A stretch of DNA of 64,000 nucleotides from MKSF01 sp037190225 (GCA_037190225.1 JBBCJL010000001.1:248001-312000), one strand, 5' to 3'; shown: positions 8,663-18,723, counted from the stretch's first letter. Notes: generated by a model not told the origin, from the letters alone. Program-made: numbers and translations.

Positions 8663-9910
8663 TTACTGCACATCCTCTACTTCCGGCCTGGAAAGCCTGG
8701 GAGCTATATAGTAAAAGGCCACACTGCAGATGAACAGCAGGACGGCAGTGCCTGTCCATAGCCGGCTGAAGCCCAGCAGGGCGGCCATACGGGTACTTAA
8801 AACGGGCGCTATGATAAAGGCGAGCGCATATGCCATACCGTTGACACCCATATAGGCGCCTTTGTTCCGGCCGCCTGCACGCCGTGCCGTGAGGGTGGCG
8901 ACAAAAGGCATGACCAGTATCTCGCCGAGGCTCAGCAGCCCCATGGATATAAAGAGCACCAGGAATCCCGGCTCAAATCCCAGCAGGAAATAGGACAGCG
9001 CGCAGAGCAGTGTGCCGGCAAACAGGGAAAAGGCGGTCGTAAAACGTTTTTCTGCCGTATGCACCAGCAGCATTTCAAAGATCACCACTACGAAGCCGTT
9101 GGTCCCCATCAGCAAGCCGATGGTCATCTGGCTCAGCCCCAGGGTATTTTTGTAGAACAGGGGCAGGCTGCTCATCAGCTGGAAAAAGCATACGGCAAAT
9201 GCGGTGCAGATGCCGCAGAAAAGGAGAAAGGTAAGATCCCTGTAAGGAGACTGCTCTTTGGCCATAGGCAGGTCTGCCGCCTTCCGGTCCCTGCTGGCCC
9301 GGTACTGACGGAGGCGGAACAGCTTTTGCCGGCGGTTAAAGCAATAGATATATACCAGTCCCGCCGCCAGCGCTGCCAGCGCGTTGGTATAGAACAGGAA
9401 GCTGTACGAAACGGTCGCCATCATCCCGCCGAGGGCAGGACCTAAGGAGAAGCCCAGGTTCACCGCCATCCTGTTAAGGGAAAAGGCCCGTGTCAGGTTG
9501 CGGGGATTGGCATACTTCGCTATGGCCACCGAGTTGGCGGGGCGGAACATCTCACTGACAATGCTTTGCGCCAGTACCATGATGCCCAGGGCCAGGGGGG
9601 TGGAGAACAGCGGGTACAGGCAGAATAAGGGCACGCTTATCAGCAGGCTGCTGCATTGTACATAGTATTCTCCCAGCTTATCGGTCAGGTAGCCGCCCAG
9701 CCATGAGCCGATAACGGAACCGATGCCGAAACAGCTCAATACCAGTCCGGAAGCCTCCAGGCTGAAATGCAGCCGGTCCGTCATATAAACGCCCAGGAAA
9801 GGGAGCACCATGGAGCCCGTACGGTTGATGAGCATCACAATGGAGAGCATCCAGGATTCCAGGGACAGGTCTTTAAAAGAGGCTGTATATATTCCGAGCA
9901 GCTTTTTCAT
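8663..9910 (-). CDS. MFS transporter
   Basis: 415 residues and about twelve hydrophobic segments, the usual size for the major facilitator superfamily. The first loop GSVIGSWLGGYLTDKLGEYY resembles the GxLaDrxGrr signature between helices 2 and 3. A basic cytoplasmic loop (RRQKLFRLRQYRASRDRK) near the middle separates the two six-helix halves. It resembles drug or sugar efflux carriers, but the substrate cannot be read from the sequence. It is transcribed divergently from gyrA with its own -7 box at 9927-9934. The leader would be only about ten bases, so expression probably does not rely on a Shine-Dalgarno site. Confidence 0.87.
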   Translation of the reverse strand: MKKLLGIYTASFKDLSLESWMLSIVMLINRTGSMVLPFLGVYMTDRLHFSLEASGLVLSCFGIGSVIGSWLGGYLTDKLGEYYVQCSSLLISVPLFCLYPLFSTPLALGIMVLAQSIVSEMFRPANSVAIAKYANPRNLTRAFSLNRMAVNLGFSLGPALGGMMATVSYSFLFYTNALAALAAGLVYIYCFNRRQKLFRLRQYRASRDRKAADLPMAKEQSPYRDLTFLLFCGICTAFAVCFFQLMSSLPLFYKNTLGLSQMTIGLLMGTNGFVVVIFEMLLVHTAEKRFTTAFSLFAGTLLCALSYFLLGFEPGFLVLFISMGLLSLGEILVMPFVATLTARRAGGRNKGAYMGVNGMAYALAFIIAPVLSTRMAALLGFSRLWTGTAVLLFICSVAFYYIAPRLSRPEVEDVQ

Positions 9911-9926
9911 ATGGAAGAGGAGAAGG

Positions 9927-9934
9927 CAAAGGTA
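9927..9934 (-). promoter_or_regulatory. -7 promoter box TACCTTTG for the MFS gene
   Basis: The minus strand reads TACCTTTG, an exact TAnnTTTG match, 17 bases before the ATG at 9910. The predicted leader is about ten bases. Confidence 0.5.
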
Positions 9935-10080
9935 GGTTTTTCCGGGAGCATTGCTGTATAACGGCCTGCTAAATCATCAGGGGCTGCCGGCGGTGGAAAA
10001 AAGTGTAGGATTAGCGGCCTGTTTATGAGGAGAATTGGCTGTTTTTTAGTATCTTCGCTTACTATAATTTTACTGAATTC

Positions 10081-12759
10081 ATGGACGATAACAACTTAGA
10101 AAACCTGCCGGAAGATGCAGGCGTTCCCCGTGATAGAATTGTTCCTATCAATATAGAAGAAGAAATGAAGGCCGCCTATATAGACTATTCCATGTCTGTA
10201 ATTGTAGGCCGGGCGCTTCCGGATGTGAGAGACGGCCTGAAGCCGGTTCACAGGAGGATCTTATTTGCTATGAACGAGCTGGGAATGACCCATAACAAGC
10301 CTTATAAGAAGTCTGCCCGTGTGGTAGGGGAAGTATTGGGTAAATACCACCCGCATGGCGACTCTTCCGTGTACGAGGCGATGGTACGTATGGCCCAGCC
10401 CTGGAGCATGCGCTATATGATAGTGGACGGCCAGGGTAACTTCGGGTCCCAGGACGGTGACTCGCAGGCGGCTATGCGTTATACGGAAGCCCGTCTTCAG
10501 CGGTACGCGGAATCCATGCTGGAAGATATTGATAAGGAAACGGTAGATTTCCAGCTGAACTTTGACGATACCCTGCAGGAGCCGACCGTTCTGCCGACCA
10601 GGGTACCGCAGCTGCTGGTGAACGGGTCCAGCGGTATTGCCGTTGGTATGGCTACCAATATGCTGCCGCACAATTTAAATGAAGTGATAGACGGCTGTGT
10701 AGCCTATATTGATAATAAGGAGATCACCATAGATGAGCTGATGCGGTTCATCAAGGCGCCCGATTTCCCAACGGGTGGTATCATCTACGGTATTGACGGT
10801 GTGAAAACGGCCTTTCATACAGGCAGGGGCCGCGTGGTGGTACGTGGTAAAGTAATGGTGGAAATGACCAGATCCGGAAGGGAGCAGATCGTGATCACGG
10901 ATGTGCCTTACCAGGTGAGCCGTGACGCCCTTACGGAAAAGATCGGCAACCTTGTCAATAATAAGGTGATCGAAGGGATCTCCAATGTGGCCAATGAATC
11001 GAACAAGGACGGTACCCGTATTGTCGTAGAGCTGAAAAAGGATGCGGTTGCCCAGGTGGTGATCAATCTGTTATATAAATACAGCGAATTACAGACCTCT
11101 TTCGGTATCAACAACGTGGCGCTTGTAAAAGGGCGGCCCCGTACCCTGAACCTGAAGGACCTGATCAGTGAGTTCATTGATTTCCGCCATGAAGTGGTGG
11201 TCAGGAGAACGGAATTTGAACTGCGTAAAGCGAAAGAAAGGGCGCATATCCTGGAAGGATATATGAAGGTGATAGGCACGCAGGATGACCTGGACAGGGC
11301 TATCAGGATCATACGGGAAAGCGAGACCCCCGACCTGGCTCGTGAAGGCCTGATAGCGGCTTTCGGGCTGACGGAGATACAGGCGCGTGCTATCCTGGAG
11401 CTGCGTTTAAGAACACTTACAGGACTGGAGATAGATAAGATCAGGAGCGAATATGAAGCATTGCTGAATACGATCCGGCACCTGGAAGCGATCCTGGGCA
11501 GCGAGGAAATGCGCTTTGATATCATTAAGACGGAATTGCTGGAGGTAAAGCAGAAATTCGGCGATGAAAGAAAATCAGAAATAGATTATTCCGCCAGTGA
11601 AATGGACTTCCTGGATATGATCGCAGAAGAGGATGTGGTGATCACCGTATCGCACCTGGGATATATCAAGCGGACGTCTGTAGCGGAATACAGGGCGCAG
11701 CGCCGTGGCGGCAGAGGCGCAATGGGCGGTAAGACAAGAGAGGAGGACTATATAGAGCACCTCTTCGTTGCTTCCACGCATGACACCCTCCTTATCTTTA
11801 CCGAAAAAGGCAGGTGCTACTGGCTGAGCGTATTCAAGATACCGGAAACCGATAAGAATGCCAAAGGAAGGGCTATCCAGAACCTGATACAATTACCGGG
11901 TGATGATAAGATCCGTACTATACTGAACGTGTCCCAGGCCAATATGAAGGAGCCGGAGAACAAGTTCATTCTGCTATGTACCAGGGAAGGCATCATTAAG
12001 AAGACACCGCTGGCGGACTTCAGCCGTCCACGTTCCAGCGGGGTGAACGCGATCACTATCCGCGAGGAGGATCAGCTGCTGGAAGTGGCTATGACGGATG
12101 GCGACAGCATCATTATGATGGCTGTACGTTCCGGAAGGGCCATATCCTTCCCTGAAGATAAGGTACGTCCGACAGGCCGTGGCGCCATAGGCGTGTACGG
12201 CATTGAGCTGAACCCGGCGAATGATGCCGTTGTAGGGATGGTGGCCTTATCCAGGACGGAAAATGAAAAGCAGATACTGGTTGTTTCCGAAAAAGGACTG
12301 GGTAAGCGTACGCCTTTCCTGGAGCCGCTGGACGAAACTGCCTCTGAGGAAGATAAAGCCAAAGCGGTGACCCTGAAGAATGATGAGAGCGGTCAGCTGT
12401 ACCAGCTGGCGTACCGTATCACCGGAAGGGGTGGTAAGGGTGTTAAGACCATTAATATAACTGAAAAGACAGGAGCGCTGGTAGGACTGCTCGCGGTGAA
12501 GCTTTCCGATGACCTGATGATCACCTGCAAGTCCGGCATTACCATACGGATGAGCGTGGAAGCCATCCGGGAAGCAGGCAGGGCTACACAGGGCGTGAAG
12601 CTGATCAATATTGATGAAAGCGACCAGATCGCCGCGATAGCCAGGATCGAAGAGCAGGATGTGGAAGAGGAACTGGCTGCTGCTGCTGATACGGAAGCGA
12701 CTGCGACAGACCAGGATGAGAACAGCGCGGAAGCAGCTTCAGATACAGAAGAAGCATAA
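10081..12759 (+). CDS. gyrA: DNA gyrase subunit A
   Basis: 892 residues. The DNA-cutting subunit of gyrase, which works with GyrB to introduce negative supercoils. The catalytic tyrosine is Tyr134 in AMRYTEARL. The quinolone-pocket segment HPHGDSSVYEA has Ser95 and Glu99 where E. coli has Ser83 and Asp87. The GyrA box QRRGGRG at about 540-546 starts the C-terminal DNA-wrapping domain and marks this as gyrase rather than topoisomerase IV. The protein ends in an acidic Glu/Asp/Ala tail. It stands alone, preceded by a divergent MFS gene and followed by two hairpins. The ATG start fits the family, with the conserved core beginning at about residue 20. Confidence 0.97.
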   Translation: MDDNNLENLPEDAGVPRDRIVPINIEEEMKAAYIDYSMSVIVGRALPDVRDGLKPVHRRILFAMNELGMTHNKPYKKSARVVGEVLGKYHPHGDSSVYEAMVRMAQPWSMRYMIVDGQGNFGSQDGDSQAAMRYTEARLQRYAESMLEDIDKETVDFQLNFDDTLQEPTVLPTRVPQLLVNGSSGIAVGMATNMLPHNLNEVIDGCVAYIDNKEITIDELMRFIKAPDFPTGGIIYGIDGVKTAFHTGRGRVVVRGKVMVEMTRSGREQIVITDVPYQVSRDALTEKIGNLVNNKVIEGISNVANESNKDGTRIVVELKKDAVAQVVINLLYKYSELQTSFGINNVALVKGRPRTLNLKDLISEFIDFRHEVVVRRTEFELRKAKERAHILEGYMKVIGTQDDLDRAIRIIRESETPDLAREGLIAAFGLTEIQARAILELRLRTLTGLEIDKIRSEYEALLNTIRHLEAILGSEEMRFDIIKTELLEVKQKFGDERKSEIDYSASEMDFLDMIAEEDVVITVSHLGYIKRTSVAEYRAQRRGGRGAMGGKTREEDYIEHLFVASTHDTLLIFTEKGRCYWLSVFKIPETDKNAKGRAIQNLIQLPGDDKIRTILNVSQANMKEPENKFILLCTREGIIKKTPLADFSRPRSSGVNAITIREEDQLLEVAMTDGDSIIMMAVRSGRAISFPEDKVRPTGRGAIGVYGIELNPANDAVVGMVALSRTENEKQILVVSEKGLGKRTPFLEPLDETASEEDKAKAVTLKNDESGQLYQLAYRITGRGGKGVKTINITEKTGALVGLLAVKLSDDLMITCKSGITIRMSVEAIREAGRATQGVKLINIDESDQIAAIARIEEQDVEEELAAAADTEATATDQDENSAEAASDTEEA

Positions 12760-12779
12760 AGTTGTTGTTTGAATATAAA

Positions 12780-12815
12780 TCAAAATGGCGGGCATACATA
12801 TGTCCGCCATTTTGA
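12780..12815 (+). terminator. hairpin after gyrA
   Basis: CAAAATGGCGG (12781-12791) pairs perfectly with CCGCCATTTTG (12804-12814) around a 12-base loop, 21 bases after the gyrA stop. Confidence 0.7.
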
Positions 12816-12875
12816 TGGAACAGGCTATAAAACAGTCTGTCAGCAGTACCGGAGCACTTTACTTCCGGCAAGAAT

Positions 12876-12906
12876 AAAAGAGCCGGCCACACTGGCCGGC
12901 TCTTTT
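12876..12906. terminator. bidirectional terminator between gyrA and the TonB receptor
   Basis: AAAAGAGCCGGCC (12876-12888), loop ACACT, GGCCGGCTCTTTT (12894-12906). T-rich tails occur on both strands, so it can serve the convergent genes on each side. Confidence 0.8.
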
Positions 12907-12934
12907 GATTATGAACTCTGCTATAAAAAAACTA

Positions 12935-15724
12935 TTAGAATTTCAGGCTGACATTGACAAAATAGTTAGCGCCAAAGCCGTAGAAATATTTGGTGCCGAA
13001 GCGTTCAGGATTCCGGCCGGCCTGGTCGAAGCGCAGCTGTTCAAAGCCACCGGTCATCACATTCCTGTTATTCAGGACGTTGTTGACACCCAGGTTGACA
13101 TACAGGTAAGTGCCGTATTTGAATAGCTTGCTGTTCCATTTGTTCAGTGCAAACGATTTACCCAGGTACACGTCCACTGTAAAGGCGGAGGGCAGCTTTT
13201 CCTGGTCCAGGATAGCGTGGTATCTTTCGCTTCCCGTTTCGATACCGTCCACCGCATCAATGGTCCTTCTGCTCGGGTTGATGCTCACATAGCTCCGGTC
13301 CACGTAGTTGAAATTGACGTTCGCATACCAGAATTTCCGGGAACGGTAGTTCAGTCCCAGCGTAGTAGCGGTCTGAGGACCTACAGCCAGGTAATAATCC
13401 TTGATATAGGCTATACTGGTCTCTATCGCCGTATTGGTGTCGTTGTCCCTTACAATAGAAACATTGGGCCTGCTGTTGTAAAATGCCTGCATAAAGGTTC
13501 CTACCAGGGTGGCGGAGAATTCCGGGGTCAGCTTCGCCTGGAGGGCAAATTCCGTACCCCACATCCTCATATCCACGTTTTGCATAACGTAGTTTACGAA
13601 TGTCCTGTAATCTTCGTGGTAAAAGCGTTTGATATCCGTAGTATTCTCTATGTCCGTGGCATAAGCGCTCAGGCGGGCGTTAATGAAAGGTGCCCTTACC
13701 AGGTAGCCGCCTTCCACAGATCTTATCTTTTCAAGATTGATCTGGTCCACTACCAGGTTACGCGTACGGGGAGAGATGAAGGTATTGTCAAAGGTAGGCG
13801 CTTCTGTTCCGATCATACCGCTGGCATAGAGGTAATTACGGCCGTCTATTTTGTAGGTGATACCGGCTTTGGCATGGTAGGTAGCGAATTTCAGCACATC
13901 GGATGCGCCCAATGAGTTGTTCAGGAACAGCCCGTTCTGGTACAGGCCCTGCCGCTGGAAGGATTCAAAACCGCCGCGCGCCGTTACAAAACCGTCTATC
14001 TTGTTGTATTTAAAGGTGGTCTGCGCCCAGAGCTGCCCTTTGCTGAACATATTGTTGTAGTTATAATTATACTTATCGCCTTCCCTTACTATCTTGTTAG
14101 GCTCCAGCACATTGTTCTGGTTATAGATGGAGTTGCCGATATAGGTGCGTTCAGCGAACTGGTTCAGGTTGACATAATAGTCGCCGCCCAGCAGGTCCTT
14201 CACCTCCCTGTAATTCTCTGTAACCTGGAACTGTGCCTGGAAGCCGCCTGTGACGTTGATATGGTCGTTCACCTTTTTCTTCACGTTCAGGAAGGCGCTG
14301 TATTTATTATACATCTCCACATCATCACCTATGATATAAACGGAGCGGCTGCCTGTCACACCGTTGATGGTGCGTTTGTTCATCCTGTTGGCTTCATATA
14401 TCCTTTCCCAGTCCACCTGGAGCTTGTCGGGATTTTCCGCGAAGAACTGCCTGCGTTCCGCAGCCATTTCTTCGCTGGCGCCTGCGGGGTCATACATGTA
14501 AAAGCTGGGCAGGTTCCTGTAATAATCCGGGCGGGGATCCATGGCGTTATACCAGTCTAAGGCGGAGTTCTTATTCCACCCGGTCTGGTAGGCCACGCCG
14601 AAGTTATAGATCGTGCTATTGTTGGGAGTATATTCCCAGTTAAGAATGGTCACCGGCTGGAAGGAGTTATTGACCCGGGCGTTCCTTTTCTCCCCGTTGA
14701 GCCAGCCCCAGTTGGGATTGTAGTAATTATCCCCGGCTAGGTCCATAGCTTCCTGGAGCGCGCCCATGGCCTTGCCTCTTTCCGTAGGCGAGCCGAAGGT
14801 GGTGAGGTGCAAGGCATGCTTGTCACTGAGCTTTTTGGATATGCCCAGGTAATAGCCGTACCCGTCATAGTAGGTGCCGGGTATATAGCCTTCCTGTGCC
14901 CATCTCCTGGATACGGAGGCGCTCAGGGCCCACCCGTTGCTGAGCATGCCGGTATTGTGGGTCACCATCATACGGTTATTGTAATTCCTGTTGGTCCGGG
15001 AATAGGTGATACGTGTCTGCGGCTGCAGGTTGGCGGCATGGACATTGTAGGCTGTGGCGCCCTGCAATCCCCCGAAGCCTTCTTCCACGGGCTGCAGGCC
15101 GAAGGAGACCGACTGGTTCCTGAAAATGTCATTCAGACCGCCCCATAAGCCCCAGTAAGCGCTTCCCTGCTCGATATCGTTCATCACAAGACCATTCACA
15201 TATACTTCCAGCTGGTTCCTGTTATAGCCCCGAAGCTGGTACCTGAAGTTCCCGAAGGTATAGGCTGCCGCCTGGAGGTACGGATCGCGTGCGGCTGTCA
15301 GCACGCCGGATATGCTCTGGTCGGAGATACCATCGTCTTCATTACTGGTCTCATTTTCCTCGAGGGCTACCGTAGGCAGCTGGTTGGAGCCGTAGTTAAC
15401 GGTTTCTTCTCCCAGGCCGGCATTCAGGACTCCCAGGTCCACCAATTCCTTATCTACCTGTATCTGGGTAATAAAGGGATTGTTGATGCTGCTTCCGATC
15501 CTGAGGTCATGCGAACCGTAAGGAACGTTGCTGAGGTTGAACTCTCCGTTCGCGTCCGTGAATACCAGGATCTTAAGCTGCGGAAGCGCAACTTCCGTAT
15601 TGGCAGCAGGGAGGTTGTTCCTGCTGTTGATGACCTTACCTTTTACTATTGCGCTTTGTGCAAAAGCACCGGTTGCAATGAGCGAAGAGGCTATTACTAA
15701 TGAAGCAGTAATAAATTTTGACAT
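12935..15724 (-). CDS. TonB-dependent receptor with N-terminal carboxypeptidase-regulatory-like domain
   Basis: 929 residues. A signal peptide (about 1-22) is followed by a beta-sandwich of the CarboxypepD_reg-like type (KGKVINSRNNLPAANTEVAL and onward), then a plug-like region with ISGVLTAARDPYLQAA, then a long barrel ending in FVNVSLKF with the terminal Phe expected of outer membrane barrels. It lacks a SusD partner, so it is not an obvious polysaccharide-utilisation pair; the ligand is unknown. The promoter box at 15750-15757 leaves a leader of about 20 bases. The 5' end is divergent from the membrane-protein gene at 15783 and the 3' end faces gyrA across a bidirectional terminator. Confidence 0.92.
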   Translation of the reverse strand: MSKFITASLVIASSLIATGAFAQSAIVKGKVINSRNNLPAANTEVALPQLKILVFTDANGEFNLSNVPYGSHDLRIGSSINNPFITQIQVDKELVDLGVLNAGLGEETVNYGSNQLPTVALEENETSNEDDGISDQSISGVLTAARDPYLQAAAYTFGNFRYQLRGYNRNQLEVYVNGLVMNDIEQGSAYWGLWGGLNDIFRNQSVSFGLQPVEEGFGGLQGATAYNVHAANLQPQTRITYSRTNRNYNNRMMVTHNTGMLSNGWALSASVSRRWAQEGYIPGTYYDGYGYYLGISKKLSDKHALHLTTFGSPTERGKAMGALQEAMDLAGDNYYNPNWGWLNGEKRNARVNNSFQPVTILNWEYTPNNSTIYNFGVAYQTGWNKNSALDWYNAMDPRPDYYRNLPSFYMYDPAGASEEMAAERRQFFAENPDKLQVDWERIYEANRMNKRTINGVTGSRSVYIIGDDVEMYNKYSAFLNVKKKVNDHINVTGGFQAQFQVTENYREVKDLLGGDYYVNLNQFAERTYIGNSIYNQNNVLEPNKIVREGDKYNYNYNNMFSKGQLWAQTTFKYNKIDGFVTARGGFESFQRQGLYQNGLFLNNSLGASDVLKFATYHAKAGITYKIDGRNYLYASGMIGTEAPTFDNTFISPRTRNLVVDQINLEKIRSVEGGYLVRAPFINARLSAYATDIENTTDIKRFYHEDYRTFVNYVMQNVDMRMWGTEFALQAKLTPEFSATLVGTFMQAFYNSRPNVSIVRDNDTNTAIETSIAYIKDYYLAVGPQTATTLGLNYRSRKFWYANVNFNYVDRSYVSINPSRRTIDAVDGIETGSERYHAILDQEKLPSAFTVDVYLGKSFALNKWNSKLFKYGTYLYVNLGVNNVLNNRNVMTGGFEQLRFDQAGRNPERFGTKYFYGFGANYFVNVSLKF

Positions 15725-15749
15725 TGTATCTGAATATGATTTTACGCTG

Positions 15750-15757
15750 CAAAGTTA
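15750..15757 (-). promoter_or_regulatory. -7 promoter box TAACTTTG for the TonB receptor
   Basis: The minus strand reads TAACTTTG (TAnnTTTG consensus), 26 bases upstream of the ATG at 15724. Confidence 0.5.
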
Positions 15758-15782
15758 CTCTTTAAACAAAAAAAATGACCAT

Positions 15783-17231
15783 ATGAATATTATTTATTCG
15801 TTATTTTTGGCTTTTTACAGGCCTGTTATGATATTAGGGAATTTACTGCCACCAAAGGCGGGAGCCAGAGAGATCCGTATCTTTTTCCTGTATTTTATTG
15901 TATTTGCGGCAATTGCGCTGGCGCTGGGATGGCCCCGTCCCAACAGGGATGATATGATCTTTATAGGCACCCCGATACATTATCTTGCCGGCGGTAAGTT
16001 TGAAAATCCTTATTGCTCCTACTTTTTAGAGCAGCTGGGTACTGTCAGGCACCTGTATTACGTTCCGGGTCATGCTATCCTTTTAACGGGCTGGTTGCAG
16101 CTATGGGGTGTGAGCGCCGCATCTTTTGTGGCCTTTACTGTTTTTTCCTGGTGGATAGGGGGCCTGTCGCTTTTCCTTATACTGACACGCTACGTACGAT
16201 GGACTACCTGGCCGGCCCTTATAGCTGTCACGCACTACCTGTTTGTGATGTCCACGCTGGGGCTCCGGCCCGACAGCGCGGGATGGGGCTGTATGCTGGG
16301 AGGCATCTGCCTGCTACTGGGTAAAAGCCGGAGATGGCAGATCGCAGGCTATGTCCTTACAGTGGCCAGTGTGCTGATCGCTCCCGTTTGTTTTGCGGTG
16401 GTCATCCCGGTATATACATACCTGCTGATAAAGGACCGTAGAAGGCTGAAAGCGCTGCTGCTGACCTGCACCGTGGCTTCGGCGCTGCTGGCAGGACTGG
16501 CAGGCTTTTTTATAGACTTTGATTACGCGGAGTTTTACAGGGTGTTTACCAAGCATATAGAAGTGGCCCGGTTCCGGGGCTATACGCGTACGGATTACCT
16601 GGTGCAGTTCTTTACGACCAATATGTATGCCGTGCTGCGGCTGCCTTTCTATGCCCTGGCTTTGCTGCTGTTGCTGTACGGCTGCTACAGGCGTAATGTG
16701 TTTATGGCCGTGCTGCTTGCGGTGGCCTTGCTGTCTTACTGGATGTACCCGCCCTATGCGCTGGAAAACGTCCACCTGATCATTGCACTGGTCACTCTCC
16801 TGTATAGCCTGAGGTTTACGGGTCGCCTGCTGCACAGGAACCTGAACAGGGTACTGGCAGTCCTGCTCCTGGCCGCTATGAACCCGGTCTTTCTTATAAC
16901 GAATATATTCCAGGTCAATGAGGTGTCCCTGCCTCCTGCACCGGAGCGGGCCTTTACTGCTGCCTATGTCTGCGGAGATGCCTTTGCAGCCAGGTATCTT
17001 TTCGATTACAGGCTGCCTTCCAATTTCAAATCGCTGGATTTTTACAGGTATGACTTCGCGCCGGAGGGTTTCTACGAGCAACGCCCGGATGAGGTCTGGA
17101 TATTCGGTGCCATTTATCCTTACAGGATGAATGACAACCGGGAGTATGATATTCCCGTAGTGAAGATCGGTAACATACCTTTCCGGTCCATCGTACTATA
17201 TCCGAATCATTTATATATCAGGGAGCCCTGA
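15783..17231 (+). CDS. polytopic membrane protein, unknown function
   Basis: About 482 residues from the ATG at 15783. The same frame is open further upstream, but that part is antisense to the receptor N-terminus and is rejected; an alternative start is the ATG at 15828. There are roughly ten hydrophobic segments, a first extracytoplasmic loop with aromatic residues, and a soluble C-terminal tail of about 90 residues (ERAFTAAYVCGDAFAARYLF and onward). The layout resembles GT-C-type or dolichyl-phosphate-linked sugar transferases, but no catalytic motif is certain. The stop codon ends at 17231 and the convergent flippase ends at 17232, so the two genes abut with no space for a terminator. Confidence 0.75.
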   Translation: MNIIYSLFLAFYRPVMILGNLLPPKAGAREIRIFFLYFIVFAAIALALGWPRPNRDDMIFIGTPIHYLAGGKFENPYCSYFLEQLGTVRHLYYVPGHAILLTGWLQLWGVSAASFVAFTVFSWWIGGLSLFLILTRYVRWTTWPALIAVTHYLFVMSTLGLRPDSAGWGCMLGGICLLLGKSRRWQIAGYVLTVASVLIAPVCFAVVIPVYTYLLIKDRRRLKALLLTCTVASALLAGLAGFFIDFDYAEFYRVFTKHIEVARFRGYTRTDYLVQFFTTNMYAVLRLPFYALALLLLLYGCYRRNVFMAVLLAVALLSYWMYPPYALENVHLIIALVTLLYSLRFTGRLLHRNLNRVLAVLLLAAMNPVFLITNIFQVNEVSLPPAPERAFTAAYVCGDAFAARYLFDYRLPSNFKSLDFYRYDFAPEGFYEQRPDEVWIFGAIYPYRMNDNREYDIPVVKIGNIPFRSIVLYPNHLYIREP

Positions 17232-18683
17232 TTAACCGGCACGGTATTTTTCCGATAGCTTACTGAGAAGCTTTCTGATAGCGCTGAGGTTGAGTACCGC
17301 ATAGCAGCAAGCAGCGAGCAGCAGCCCTGCGGGTATCTGTACGAGGAAGTGGAGGGAAGTGGCGCTCAGGGCATAAAATATGATCCCGGACGCTGTGCCC
17401 AGCAGCAGCAGCCGGGCGAGCGTGCCGCCATCCAGCAGTTGCAGGCCGCTGAACTTATTGCAGTAGAGCAGGCAGGTAATGCTGAATACCGCGATCGTGA
17501 GCGGGTGTACCACCGCAGTAGCCGTAACGCCGTACAAAGGAATACCAATAGCATTGCCGGCAATGCTGATGACAATGGCCGCCATGGCTATGCCTGTCAG
17601 TGTCCTGATCCGGTTCAGCGCCGTGAGGTAGGTGCTGTAAATATACATCAGGCAGTAAAAGGGATAGGCCAGTATCAGCAGGCTGAGGTGGAGGCCTGAA
17701 GGTATCTCCTTGCCGGTATAGATCAGAGCCAGTATATCCCGGGAATAGATGACACAGACCACGGTGGCGATGACTGCGAACGGCAGCAGGGTACGGTTGC
17801 AGAGGCTGCTGATGTTCCGGATCGTTGTGCTGTCCCGGAGATACCTGCTGAAAAAGGACAGCAGCATACCGCCTATGAGGACGCCCGACATATTATTGGC
17901 AACGTCCAGCAGGCGGAAAGCTTCCGCAAACTCACCGGCAGCGGTGCTGCCCGCCATCAGCTCCAGCAGCACCATGTCTGCACGCATAAAGACAGCCATC
18001 GTAAATACCAGGATGGAGTAGGGTATGCTTTGCCGGATAATACCTGCTATTTTACTGTACCGGATATGTCCCCAGGATACCTGGAAATGCTGCAGGAGCA
18101 CGATATATCCGATAAGTCCCGTGACTCCTAATGTGAGCGCCTGGACCTTCGCATACAGGAAGATGTCAAATGCTGTGCGGGTGAGCGGGAAGTACAGCAG
18201 GCCACCGCAGACCACGATAAGCAGTGTCCTGTCCAGCACGGAAAGCAGGCTGTCGGTCTTGTATAGCTGTCGGGCGGCGATGTTGCTCCGGATGAAGAGG
18301 TAAAAGGAATTAAATACCTGTATCAGGGCTATCCAGGCCAGTAATTGCAGGGCTGTAATGCTGTAATCCAGCAGGAGCCCTACGAGCATCAGCACCCCGA
18401 AATACACAACGCTGAACACTGCCTTGGTGGCCATAATATTGGGGAATAGCCTGGTGAACGTATTATGGGCCTGTGCCACCACCCGGTTGTTATAATTCTG
18501 CAGTCCCAGGTCCAGCAGGATATTGAAGATAAGCCCTATATTCAGCAGCGCCATATAGGAGCCATAGATCTCATTGCCTAAAAGCACCTGTACCTTTGCA
18601 TCGATCCCGAGTATCCATACCGGCTTGATGAGCAGGTTGACCAGTATCAGGAACAGTATATTCTTGGCAAAGTATTGACGCAT
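17232..18683 (-). CDS. polysaccharide/lipid-linked oligosaccharide flippase (Wzx/MATE-like)
   Basis: 483 residues with about twelve to fourteen hydrophobic segments and few charges outside the loops. The N-terminal pattern NIGLIFNILLDLGLQNYNNR is typical of Wzx-type O-antigen or exopolysaccharide flippases in the MOP superfamily, which move lipid-linked sugars across the inner membrane. The neighbouring membrane protein at 15783-17231, convergent and abutting, could belong to the same surface-glycan theme. Its own -7 box lies at 18716-18723. Family assignment is good, substrate unknown. Confidence 0.85.
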   Translation of the reverse strand: MRQYFAKNILFLILVNLLIKPVWILGIDAKVQVLLGNEIYGSYMALLNIGLIFNILLDLGLQNYNNRVVAQAHNTFTRLFPNIMATKAVFSVVYFGVLMLVGLLLDYSITALQLLAWIALIQVFNSFYLFIRSNIAARQLYKTDSLLSVLDRTLLIVVCGGLLYFPLTRTAFDIFLYAKVQALTLGVTGLIGYIVLLQHFQVSWGHIRYSKIAGIIRQSIPYSILVFTMAVFMRADMVLLELMAGSTAAGEFAEAFRLLDVANNMSGVLIGGMLLSFFSRYLRDSTTIRNISSLCNRTLLPFAVIATVVCVIYSRDILALIYTGKEIPSGLHLSLLILAYPFYCLMYIYSTYLTALNRIRTLTGIAMAAIVISIAGNAIGIPLYGVTATAVVHPLTIAVFSITCLLYCNKFSGLQLLDGGTLARLLLLGTASGIIFYALSATSLHFLVQIPAGLLLAACCYAVLNLSAIRKLLSKLSEKYRAG

Positions 18684-18715
18684 AGATGCTTGAAAGGAAC
18701 GTTTGGTTCAATAAG

Positions 18716-18723
18716 CAAATGTA
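18716..18723 (-). promoter_or_regulatory. -7 promoter box TACATTTG for the flippase
   Basis: The minus strand reads TACATTTG, matching TAnnTTTG, 33 bases upstream of the ATG at 18683. Confidence 0.45.

Noticed and set aside
10330..10400. Glu99 of GyrA in the quinolone pocket as a sign of resistance
   Set aside because: Glu at this position is the natural residue in many bacteria and Ser95 is intact, so no resistance change is shown.
10908..11525. A 205-codon Ser/Arg-rich open frame antisense to gyrA
   Set aside because: It overlaps conserved gyrA sequence and has the Ser/Leu/Arg-rich look of a reverse-strand artefact.
15528..15782. Upstream extension of the membrane-protein gene at 15783
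   Set aside because: The extra 85 codons run antisense through the first codons and signal peptide of the TonB receptor and over its promoter; the ATG at 15783 or 15828 is preferred.
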